Below are positions 49,843 through 57,840 of a stretch of DNA of 64,000 bases, piece by piece; the stretch's first letter is position 1, and each line of letters starts with the position of its first letter. Origin of the DNA: DTKD01 sp964494345 (lineage in GTDB: Bacteria > Armatimonadota > UBA5829). Position numbers and translations under genes: made by a program. Below the pieces are notes generated by a model. The model ran no database searches and had not been told where the DNA came from. It saw nothing but the letters and a program-made list of their open reading frames with translations. The DNA lies in assembly GCA_964494345.1 (NCBI GenBank), contig CAZBSI010000004.1, positions 319,753 to 383,752 on the forward strand, read 5' to 3'.

Positions 49843-50754
49843 ATGAAATATAAATCGAGCAAAATACCAAGGGAACTGCCGATTCTGCTGTTTCTGATCG
49901 TTCTGTGCGGGGCGTTGGCGATGGCTAAGAGCACATTTCTTAGCGCTGATAACCTTCGCGCTATGGGAACGGACGCGGCTGGGATTGGGATTATTGCAGT
50001 TGGTATGACCGCTGTGATAATAACCGGCGGCATCGACCTGTCCGTTGCGGCGGTGCTGGCGCTGTCGGCGCTCGTCGGCGGCAGGTTCATCTCAAATGGC
50101 CAGACTCTGATTGGCTGCGCGGCCACTCTGGCGACGGGGGCCGGCTGTGGAGTCTTTAATGGGGTCTTGATAACGGCAGGCCGGATACCCCCGATAATCG
50201 CTACGCTGGGCGCTCTTTATATAATTCAATCCACCGCCACGCTCTACAGCGGCGGGCAGGTGGTATACATAGACAACCACCTTGCACTGCTGGGAAGAGG
50301 GTTTGCGCCTCTGGTTATTACGCTGCTCGTGTTTGCTATGGGATACACAGTGATGCGGCTTACCCGGCTGGGGAGGTATGTCTACGCTATCGGGGGCAAC
50401 GAGGAATCGGCACGGTTGGCGGGGATCAACCCGGCGGCTGTTAAAATGGCGGTGTATATGGGAGCCGGGCTGCTGGCGGGGACGGCGGCGCTGGTGACAA
50501 TGGGGATAAACAACACATTCCAGGCCAACGACGTCTCCGATTATATGCTGGGGGCGATCGCCGCGGTAGTGATCGGCGGGACCAGCATTATGGGCGGAGA
50601 GGGCTCGGTGCTGGGGACTATGATAGGCGTGGGGATCAGCACGGTGCTGCGAAATGGGGCAATTTTGGTGGGTCTGGATGCACGCTGGACCCAGGCGGTT
50701 ATCGGAGCGGCTATTGTGATTGCGGCGATCGCGGACAGGTTGAGAAGACGATGA
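49843..50754 (+). CDS. Sugar-type ABC importer permease (RbsC family), first
   Basis: 303 residues with about eight to ten membrane helices. The family motifs are GMTAVIITGGIDLSVAAVLALSA, split here as GGIDLSVAA, ALYIIQSTATL, YAIGGNEESARLAGINP and IGGTSIMGGEGSVLGTMIGV. It forms the membrane channel for a sugar or related solute. Its end overlaps the second permease start (ATGA). Confidence 0.9.
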   Translation: MKYKSSKIPRELPILLFLIVLCGALAMAKSTFLSADNLRAMGTDAAGIGIIAVGMTAVIITGGIDLSVAAVLALSALVGGRFISNGQTLIGCAATLATGAGCGVFNGVLITAGRIPPIIATLGALYIIQSTATLYSGGQVVYIDNHLALLGRGFAPLVITLLVFAMGYTVMRLTRLGRYVYAIGGNEESARLAGINPAAVKMAVYMGAGLLAGTAALVTMGINNTFQANDVSDYMLGAIAAVVIGGTSIMGGEGSVLGTMIGVGISTVLRNGAILVGLDARWTQAVIGAAIVIAAIADRLRRR

Positions 50755-51716
50755 GGACGTTGATCTCGGTTAAAGAACTTCCTGTTATTGTCTTATGTAT
50801 CGGTTTGTTTGTATGTTTTGCGATATGGGTGCCTAATTTTACGGATGGGCCAGGTATTCTCGACGACGTAAAGCAATACGCTTCCTATGCAATTTTGGCC
50901 GTGGGACTGACGCTGATTATCGGCAGTGCGGGAATCGATATCTCAGTAGGCTCTGTGCTGGGATTTTCGACAGTGCTGTTTGGGTGCGTGATGTCGAAGG
51001 GGATGGGCTTGTTACCTGCGTCGATAATCGCGCTGTTTGCTGGTGGCGTTTGGGGTATTATCAACGGTTTCTTTGTGGCCAGGGTCAAATTGCAGCCGAT
51101 AGTGGTCACGTTGAGTTCTATGGCGGCAGCGCGCGGGCTTGCTTATGTGGTGGCTGGGCAAGGGATTTCGTCGATTCCGCTGCCTGCCAATGCGGCTCCT
51201 CTGGTGAACCTGACCTATGGCTCCTACGCGCCGCTTCTGGTCGCATTAGGGGTGGCAATTGGTGGCTGGCTGATTCTTTCCAAGACGCCGCTAGGGAGAT
51301 ATATTCTAGCGGTCGGCAGCAACGAAGAGGCCGCGAAGTTTTCCGGAATCGACGTGGCAAACACAAAGTTTGTAATATATTCGGTCACGGGGTTTCTGGC
51401 GGGGCTGGCGGGAATATTGACGGCTGGGATGATGAACACGGCGATCACGGACGCCGGCCTGGGATATGAATTCGAGGCTATTACTGCCGTTTTGATCGGA
51501 GGAACGAGCATATCCGGAGGAGAAGCTACCGTACTAGGCAGCATTCTGGGAGTTGTGGCCGTTTCGATGCTGAACCGGGGCTTGGGGTTGATGGGAATAA
51601 ACGATCTCGAGTTGTGGCGAATGCTGTGCCTGGGAGTGATTCTAATAGCATCGGTATTATTGGATCAATTGCGGAAAAGGGCTATGCGCAAATCAGCTAA
51701 AGCGCAGGCCGCGTAA
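50751..51716 (+). CDS. Sugar-type ABC importer permease (RbsC family), second
   Basis: 321 residues. The same family motifs recur: SAGIDISVGSVLGFS, LAVGSNEEAAKFSGIDV and LIGGTSISGGEATVLGSILGV. Two different permeases probably form a heterodimer. It is followed 17 bases later by the binding-protein gene. A basic tail (RKRAMRKSAKAQAA) ends the protein. Confidence 0.9.
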   Translation: MRTLISVKELPVIVLCIGLFVCFAIWVPNFTDGPGILDDVKQYASYAILAVGLTLIIGSAGIDISVGSVLGFSTVLFGCVMSKGMGLLPASIIALFAGGVWGIINGFFVARVKLQPIVVTLSSMAAARGLAYVVAGQGISSIPLPANAAPLVNLTYGSYAPLLVALGVAIGGWLILSKTPLGRYILAVGSNEEAAKFSGIDVANTKFVIYSVTGFLAGLAGILTAGMMNTAITDAGLGYEFEAITAVLIGGTSISGGEATVLGSILGVVAVSMLNRGLGLMGINDLELWRMLCLGVILIASVLLDQLRKRAMRKSAKAQAA

Positions 51717-51733
51717 ATTATTGGAGGCTGAGT

Positions 51734-52741
51734 ATGACAAGAAGATTTATGACGATATGCGCCTTGCTGCTGGCGCTGGTTGTCGCGCTTGGCGGTTGTG
51801 GCAAGCCGAAAGGGGAAGCGGCTGATGCCGGGAAGAGCCAGCGCACTATTGTGTTTGTCTTTAAGCTGGTGGGCATACCGTATAGCAATGCCTGTCAAAA
51901 GGGCGCTGTGCAGGCTGCAAAAGATCTTGGGATTAACGTGGAGTTCACAGGGCCCGCAAAGGGCGGGGATGTGTCCGGCCAGATTCGGATTATAGAAAAC
52001 CAGATTTCCCGACGAGTGGATGCTATTGTGATCTCACCCAACGACCCGAACTCGGTCAAGCCTGTTATCGAAAAAGCGATGGCCAGGGGCATTAAAGTAT
52101 TCACGTGGGATTCTGATGCGCCGGATACGAAGCGGATTTTGTATGTGGCCGCTGCAGATGACGTGGGAATCGGCAGCGACATAATGGATCAGTTGGCAAA
52201 GGATATGGGCGGTAAGGGCAAGGTCGGAATTATGTCCGGCAGCCAGGGCGCTTTGAACCTCAACCAGCACGTCGATGGAGTGTTGCTGGCGCTAAAGAAA
52301 TATCCTGATATAAAGCTGGCGAAGCCGCTGCTTTATAATAACGACCAGCCTCAGCTTGCTCAGTCGGGTATGGCGGGGTTGCTGCAGGCTCATCCTGATC
52401 TTGGGGGCATTGCGTGCGTAAGCTCTCCCGGACCTCCTGGCGCGGCTCGTGCTGCCATTGCGGCAGGCAAAGCCGGAAAGGTGAAGATTTGGGGACTAAG
52501 CCTGCCCAGCGAGAACCGGCAGTATTTGAAGGACGGCGTCGTCAACGGACTGATTCTTTGGGATCCGGGCAAGCTGACCTATCTGACGGCGAAGCTGGTG
52601 AATGATTATCTGGATGGCAAGGAGCCGACAGACGGAATGGAGATCGAGAATATCGGCAAATTGAAGGTTTCAGACGATGGCGTAGTGATTATGCCTGGGG
52701 TTGTCATCACCAAAGAGAACGTTGATCAGTTCGACTTCTAA
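51734..52741 (+). CDS. Sugar-binding lipoprotein of the ABC importer
   Basis: 335 residues with GGAGG before the ATG. The signal peptide ends in a lipobox, ALGGC with Cys22, so the protein is lipid-anchored. The mature part is a periplasmic-binding-protein-like fold of the RbsB/XylF type (FVFKLVGIPYSNACQKGAVQ, DAIVISPNDPNSVKPVIEKA, FTWDSDAPD, GIMSGSQGALNLNQHVDG). No gene for the cognate ATPase is in the window. A terminator follows. Confidence 0.9.
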   Translation: MTRRFMTICALLLALVVALGGCGKPKGEAADAGKSQRTIVFVFKLVGIPYSNACQKGAVQAAKDLGINVEFTGPAKGGDVSGQIRIIENQISRRVDAIVISPNDPNSVKPVIEKAMARGIKVFTWDSDAPDTKRILYVAAADDVGIGSDIMDQLAKDMGGKGKVGIMSGSQGALNLNQHVDGVLLALKKYPDIKLAKPLLYNNDQPQLAQSGMAGLLQAHPDLGGIACVSSPGPPGAARAAIAAGKAGKVKIWGLSLPSENRQYLKDGVVNGLILWDPGKLTYLTAKLVNDYLDGKEPTDGMEIENIGKLKVSDDGVVIMPGVVITKENVDQFDF

Positions 52742-52767
52742 TCTACTCTGAAATGATATAATGGGCT

Positions 52768-52799
52768 GAGGGCCGGATAAGCTGTCCGGCCCTCTTTTT
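52768..52799 (+). terminator. Rho-independent terminator of the ABC importer operon
   Basis: GAGGGCCGGA (52768-52777) pairs perfectly with TCCGGCCCTC (52785-52794), loop TAAGCTG, followed by five T residues. Confidence 0.9.
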
Positions 52800-52822
52800 G
52801 CTCACTAGCTCCAGTGCACTGG

Positions 52823-53359
52823 TTATCTCTGAGCTTCCTGATGTTCTTCGTGCGGTACCATACCCGTCAGGCCACCCAATATGGAGCCTGCAAGCATAAT
52901 GATAAACCCGATGAAGAACCACCATCCAAGCCCGGTAGCTGTTGGAGTCGTACCCGCTGGGCCGCCGGACAGGAGAAGGCTCCCTATTCCGCCTGCGCCC
53001 ATAGTCGTCACGATCAGCCCCAATCCCCAAAGGATGATCGAGTGCACGATAGCCGGCATCAGCGAGGCTTTCGCCGTTCGCACCGCCAGGAAGCTACCGA
53101 GGTATAGACCAATAGTTGCAAACGCAATGGTCCAGAATCCCATACCGACTGTACCAAGCCCGACTGCTGCGCCTAAGCTCAAAAAGAGTAACGTAAACGC
53201 GATGGCTGTAATTAGCCCTGCGAATACGGGACCCCACTGAACTCTGGTAGCCGGTACAACCATGTCGGTAACCGCCGTCACCGTCGGTTCGTAGTATCGA
53301 GGAAAAGCGCCTTCAGCAGTGCCGCCTTTGCGGCCTTCCTCTGGTTCCTTTTCGGCCAT
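52823..53359 (-). CDS. Small four-helix membrane protein
   Basis: 178 residues with a very strong ribosome site (GGGAGGAGGGAG, then five bases). An acidic and charged N-terminus of about 40 residues precedes four membrane helices (FAGLITAIAFTLLFLSLGAA, FWTIAFATIGLYLGSFLAV, AIVHSIILWGLGLIVTTM, WWFFIGFIIMLAGSILGGL). The end is HEEHQEAQR. The glycine-rich helices resemble proteins often found with general stress or envelope genes. I do not recognise a family with a known role. Confidence 0.75.
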   Translation of the reverse strand: MAEKEPEEGRKGGTAEGAFPRYYEPTVTAVTDMVVPATRVQWGPVFAGLITAIAFTLLFLSLGAAVGLGTVGMGFWTIAFATIGLYLGSFLAVRTAKASLMPAIVHSIILWGLGLIVTTMGAGGIGSLLLSGGPAGTTPTATGLGWWFFIGFIIMLAGSILGGLTGMVPHEEHQEAQR

Positions 53360-53635
53360 CTTACTCCCTCCTCCCTGCCAACAGTAAGGTGTAACAGGTG
53401 GTGCAATCCTGGGAGGAATCTGTCCACACCACCCATAGTCTACTTTTCCCGCACCTTTGCTGACCCAAACCCGCCAGGACGTTTGTTGAGCAAAAGTGTA
53501 ATGGTGTGAAAAACCAATATAATTACGAGTCAGCAGATAGGTGGCTGGTTCCGAAAATATATTATGTGTGTCATTGCCGGTGCAGCCGCCGGCGCGCTTC
53601 AGCCAGCGCGATGTCGATATAGATGGGAGGCCGCC

Positions 53636-54013
53636 TTGAGAAAGAAAGTGCTTGTAGTAGACCCTAGTCTCTATTCCAGAATGATCCTGCGTGATCTGCT
53701 TGCGTGCAACGGTTTCTCAGTAAGCGAGGCATCGTCGGGCGCACAAGCCATTGAACAGTATGGGAAAATGCTTCCTGACTTGCTGATGGTGGATGCTAAT
53801 GTTAAGGATATGGATGGGGCGCAGGCAATTGAAAATATCCGGCGCGATCATCCGAACCTTGTAGCGATTATTTGCGCATCCGCCGGGCAGAGAAGCGTCG
53901 TCTCGCAAGCTTTCAGCGCAGGAGCCAGCGCATTCTGCGCCAAACCCTACAGAGAGAAGAATGTCAAAGATGCGCTTCGAAACCTCTACCGCCAGCCGGT
54001 AAGTTTCTGCTAG
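53636..54013 (+). CDS. Stand-alone response regulator receiver protein
   Basis: 125 residues from TTG 53636, with GGGAGG five bases upstream. It is a CheY-like domain: the acidic pocket has one Asp (VLVVDPS) where most have two, the phospho-acceptor is D53 (LLMVDANVKDMDG), the switch residue is Ser in ICASAG and the lysine is in CAKPY. There is no output domain. No histidine kinase is adjacent. It probably acts by protein contact. Confidence 0.85.
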   Translation: MRKKVLVVDPSLYSRMILRDLLACNGFSVSEASSGAQAIEQYGKMLPDLLMVDANVKDMDGAQAIENIRRDHPNLVAIICASAGQRSVVSQAFSAGASAFCAKPYREKNVKDALRNLYRQPVSFC

Positions 54014-54096
54014 ACATTTGCACTGCCCTACCCTCCGCCTGCTGCCGCGAGACCGCCCTCCCTCGTGGCAGCTCTTTTTGTACGGGAAGGGGCATA

Positions 54097-54459
54097 GGCG
54101 AAAGGCAGAAAATGATAAACATAATTGGGGTGAACTGAAATCGGATTTCGAACGTCTGACCTCAGGCCCAGAAAAAGCAGATTTCTCGCTGCGCTCGAAA
54201 TGACGGGAGGGGCGCTCGAAATGACGAGGGAAGGGAATAAACGCGAAAATGCGAAATGGGCGAAAGGCAGAAAATGATACATATAATTGGGGTGAACTGA
54301 AATCGGATTTCGAACGTCTGACCTCGGACCCAGAAAAAGCAGATTTCTCGCTGCGCTCGAAATGACGGGAGGGGCGCTCGAAATGACGGGAGGAGGGCGC
54401 TCGAAACGACGGGAGGGGGCGCTCGAAATGACGGGAGGGGGCGCTCGAAACGACGGGGG
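54097..54459. repeat. Tandem duplication and short-unit repeat array
   Basis: A segment of about 130 bases at 54097-54226 is repeated at 54259-54388 with few changes. Both copies contain AAAAAGCAGATTTCTCGCTG and CGCTCGAAATGACGGG. After the second copy the unit GGGCGCTCGAAA(T/C)GACGGGAGG repeats about five times to 54459. No gene is credible in 54014-54461. It borders the stop of the GH65-like gene. Confidence 0.85.
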
Positions 54460-54461
54460 GC

Positions 54462-56600
54462 TTACAGGTTGGCGGGGGTTTTTGTGACCTTGTTGTTTTG
54501 ATCTATACGGATATCATATTGATCGCCCTGCCATCGGATGCCGGTTATGGTGACGCTCTTCCATTGCCTGGGTATGCAGGGTTTGAACTTGATTTCGGCG
54601 GCGGATGGGTTTTCTGGGAAATAATCCATTCGCACACCCGCCAGGCCGAATAGCACAGATTGGATCGGCCCCGCACATCCGGTCAGGAAACAATAGTTGG
54701 TGCGGACCTCGCTGGCTGTTTCGTTGAAGTAGTTTAACCCACCCCTGAGATATGGTTTGTAGCAGCGATGGAAAGCCGCATAAGCTTTGTCGCAGTCGCC
54801 AAGCCGGGCGTGAATCACCGCGTGGGCGGAATGGGTCATAGCCGGACCTTTGGGGCTGACTTTGGGGCCATAGTAATCTAGAGTAGTCCCGTAAATCCGA
54901 TCCATATCCCGACCGGGCAGCGTGAATTGCAGAGGGTAGGCAAGCAACTCCGTATCCGCCTGCTTCGCCATAATGCCCTTATCGTTATCGTGAGCTATAA
55001 ACCGGCCGGCTTTTTCGTCGAATGGAATGTATATCTTTGAAGCGACCTCGGCCCACTTGGGGTTGGCGACTTGGCCGGTTGACTTCGCGGCCAGGATAGC
55101 TATTTCCAGATTCATCTTTGCAATGGCGTTGGTGTAGGCGTTGTTGTCCACCAATTCGGCGTTTTCATCCGGTGGCACAATCTGCCTGATCTCGTATCTG
55201 CCATTGTTTTCAGTGACCCGACTGACCCAATAGTCCGCAGTCGCTTTAATAACCGGGAATCCTCGGGTTTTGAGCCAATTCTGGTCACCTGTTGCGAGAG
55301 AATACTGCCACTGAGCGAGGGCCACGTCGCCGTTTATATGCCGTTCATTGCTGTAGAGAAGACCGGGCGGAGTGTCCTCCCTGCCTGTCGCCCCGCTCTC
55401 CCAGGCGTATTCGGCCCCGGCATAGCCGTGCTCCTTTGCGTTGGCCATAGCGCCGGGAAGAGTGTTGTAGCGATAATCGACGATTCCACGGGCAAGCTGA
55501 GGATGCTGAAGGAGCAGCGCGGGAAACATCCAGATATCCGCATCCCAAAACACGTGTCCAGAGAACGAATCTGCGGAAAGCCCCATTGGGGGTATGCTCC
55601 ATTGATTGCCCTCGCGCACGCTCTGCAGCAGATAGAACATGCAGGAATTGATAGCCTGCTGATCCTTACGTGGCCCGTCAATAATGATGCGTCGCTTCCA
55701 AAGCTCAGCCCAGGCCTTTTTATGATCAGCGATAAACCGACCCGCCTCATGTTTTTCGCCGCCGAAGATCAACGTCTTTAGCTCTTTAGAGGCGTCCCTG
55801 CTGACCTGTTCAACGTCAGGCCCGACGAAGATGGTCGTAAAGATATCTATTGATGATGGTTTGTTCTTCTTCAGCTTTATGGAATTGCCCGTGAACGGCC
55901 CCAGGAGCAGACACGATTTTTCGGATGCTGGCCTCACCCTCCTGGCCAGACCCACCCCGACGTACAGGCCGGTAGAGCCTGCATTATAAGCATAAACACC
56001 TTCCTGATCATCTCCAACGCCATCTCTATAACTCTTGGGAGATGAATAATATTTGCACATCAGCTCTCCGCTATAGGATGGTGTTACAGACACCCTTATA
56101 AGGGCGGCGTGTGACCTTGCTCGCGAGACAATGATCTCTATTTTGCCCTTAAACGTCTTTTTGTCCGCGCGCCAGGTGGCGTGAGTGGTGAGGATTCCGG
56201 TTTTCAGGTTGAGTGTTTGTTTGTAGTCCGCTTTTTTATCGATGACAAAAGGAGTCATGCCATCGAAGAATTGCACATCGCTCCAGGTTTGAATCGGGAT
56301 GATTTTCTCGTTTTCATAAAGACCCGCCACAAAACACTGAAGAATTTGGTGATTTGAAAAAAAACGATCGTACTGGGTTGTCTGACTACCCACGCCGTTT
56401 GACATTATTCTTGCGGAAATATATCCATTGCCGAGGTAGGTTCCGGCTTCGTTGTTCGGATCGTAAGAAACCAGAACCCAGGGGTCAGCGCTGGGAGCAG
56501 TAACAGATCTCTGGTGATCTTTCGGCGCCAGAAGTATAGCCGCCATCACGCCTAACGCGACGAAAATCACCAATGATCCTCTGCGCCAACTCCTGTCCAT
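54462..56600 (-). CDS. Glycoside hydrolase family 65-like protein, membrane-anchored or exported
   Basis: 712 residues from ATG 56600. An N-terminal hydrophobic helix (GSLVIFVALGVMAAILLA) precedes the GH65 beta-sandwich (YLGNGYISARIMSNG) and the (alpha/alpha)6 barrel: SGHVFWDADIWMFPALLLQHP, YRYNTLPGAMANAKEHGY, GAEYAWESGATGRED, the catalytic-acid region VPPDENAEL and THSAHAVIHARLGD. It is nearest in layout to acid trehalase and PGGHG-type enzymes, which hydrolyse, rather than the phosphorylases. The substrate is probably an alpha-glucoside. It starts 11 bases after a methyltransferase gene. Confidence 0.87.
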   Translation of the reverse strand: MDRSWRRGSLVIFVALGVMAAILLAPKDHQRSVTAPSADPWVLVSYDPNNEAGTYLGNGYISARIMSNGVGSQTTQYDRFFSNHQILQCFVAGLYENEKIIPIQTWSDVQFFDGMTPFVIDKKADYKQTLNLKTGILTTHATWRADKKTFKGKIEIIVSRARSHAALIRVSVTPSYSGELMCKYYSSPKSYRDGVGDDQEGVYAYNAGSTGLYVGVGLARRVRPASEKSCLLLGPFTGNSIKLKKNKPSSIDIFTTIFVGPDVEQVSRDASKELKTLIFGGEKHEAGRFIADHKKAWAELWKRRIIIDGPRKDQQAINSCMFYLLQSVREGNQWSIPPMGLSADSFSGHVFWDADIWMFPALLLQHPQLARGIVDYRYNTLPGAMANAKEHGYAGAEYAWESGATGREDTPPGLLYSNERHINGDVALAQWQYSLATGDQNWLKTRGFPVIKATADYWVSRVTENNGRYEIRQIVPPDENAELVDNNAYTNAIAKMNLEIAILAAKSTGQVANPKWAEVASKIYIPFDEKAGRFIAHDNDKGIMAKQADTELLAYPLQFTLPGRDMDRIYGTTLDYYGPKVSPKGPAMTHSAHAVIHARLGDCDKAYAAFHRCYKPYLRGGLNYFNETASEVRTNYCFLTGCAGPIQSVLFGLAGVRMDYFPENPSAAEIKFKPCIPRQWKSVTITGIRWQGDQYDIRIDQNNKVTKTPANL

Positions 56601-56610
56601 CCGTAAGCCC

Positions 56611-57357
56611 CTAGTCTGCCTCGACTTTCCTGGCCACGAAGAAAACCCTGTCCGATCGCCGGGTGGGTTTCCGGAACCGGTAGGCATGCAGCATTTCGAC
56701 TACCTCGAAACCAGCGTCGATGAGCATCTGCTCCAATTCCTCCAACGAGTGTCCTCGCTGTCTGTGGACTTCCTTGAATTGTCGAGTCTGGCCGTTTTCC
56801 ATAACCTCAAAGGTCATGTTCACGGTGCATATTCGTGTGGTATGATCGTACTCGCTCGACCAGATGTAATGCGGATAGTGATCTGATGCCAGATTCGCCT
56901 GATCGAAGAAGTGGTGGGCCAAAGCGTAGATCGTGTTTACATCGAAAATAAATAGTCCACCCTGAACCACATGCTCCCCCACCCGCTTTATCGCCTTAGC
57001 GAGTGCATCCGCGTCTGTTATATAGTTCAGGCTGTCGAAGAGGCTGACGGCAAGGTCGAATTTGCGGTCCAATCTGAGTTCAGTGAGATCCTGGACGAAA
57101 TATTCTACGCTCTCGCTTTTCTTTTTGGCCGTCTCGATCATCTGTGGGGATATGTCGACTCCCACCACCTCATATCCGCGTTGGTTCATCAGCTCGCTGA
57201 CATTACCTGTGCCGCAAGCTGCATCCAGAACCGTATGACCCACAAAACCGACGCGCTTGAGCAACGCCTCCAGGTATTCGACCCACATCCCATAAGGCAC
57301 GCTTGCCATAAGGTCGTCATAGTGGGCAGCAATTTCATTAAATTGATTCTTTGACAT
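56611..57357 (-). CDS. Class I SAM-dependent methyltransferase
   Basis: 248 residues from ATG 57357. The SAM motif is VLDAACGTGNVS, then VVGVDISPQMIETAKKK, FVQDLTELRLDRKFDLAVSLFDSLNYI and GGLFIFDVNT. It matches Methyltransf_25-type proteins. The substrate is unknown. It shares a transcript with the GH65-like gene. Confidence 0.87.
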   Translation of the reverse strand: MSKNQFNEIAAHYDDLMASVPYGMWVEYLEALLKRVGFVGHTVLDAACGTGNVSELMNQRGYEVVGVDISPQMIETAKKKSESVEYFVQDLTELRLDRKFDLAVSLFDSLNYITDADALAKAIKRVGEHVVQGGLFIFDVNTIYALAHHFFDQANLASDHYPHYIWSSEYDHTTRICTVNMTFEVMENGQTRQFKEVHRQRGHSLEELEQMLIDAGFEVVEMLHAYRFRKPTRRSDRVFFVARKVEAD

Positions 57358-57456
57358 ATCGGCTAAAGTATAGCAGAAAATAAGCAATTGACAAGTGGGA
57401 GAGCACAAACTGATAATGCCGCCAATCACTCGCCCATCAAAGGCCACATAACACAG

Positions 57457-57478
57457 TGGCCGGGAATTATCCCGGCCA
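57457..57478. other. Perfect hairpin in a 483-base gene-free stretch
   Basis: TGGCCGGGA (57457-57465) pairs with TCCCGGCCA (57470-57478) around ATTA. No T-run follows on either strand. The surrounding gap (57358-57840) has no convincing gene, tRNA or repeat. It lies downstream of the antiporter stop and upstream of the methyltransferase on the same strand. Confidence 0.5.
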
Positions 57479-57840
57479 CAACACAGAAAGATAGGAGAGG
57501 AAAGTTTAGCCGGCGCCAGCCTGATCCTCGTTTACGGCGTGCTGGCAGGTCACAATTCGTGATTAGGACTCACTGGTTCCGGGTTTCGATTCTGCGGGCA
57601 GGCAGTTAATGATCTCTCCCCGGAATGGCCATATAACCTGGAGTTACTCCGCCTAAGCTCTCCACGTCATATTGTCCGCCCACCGACTACACATAGGATA
57701 CCCCCATATCGGAAAGCCGACAATTAGCTCAAAGCCGTATTTTATTTACATACCCTGGCATTAGTGAGACGTAGTCCTTAGGTAGTATCCCGGCCATTTT
57801 AAGCTCGAAAAGTGTGCTTTTTACCCGACAACGCCACTCG

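Noticed and set aside
57540..57610. tRNA-like words (GGTTCC, TTTCGATTC) in the gap after the antiporter
   Set aside because: No acceptor or anticodon stem can be drawn around them.
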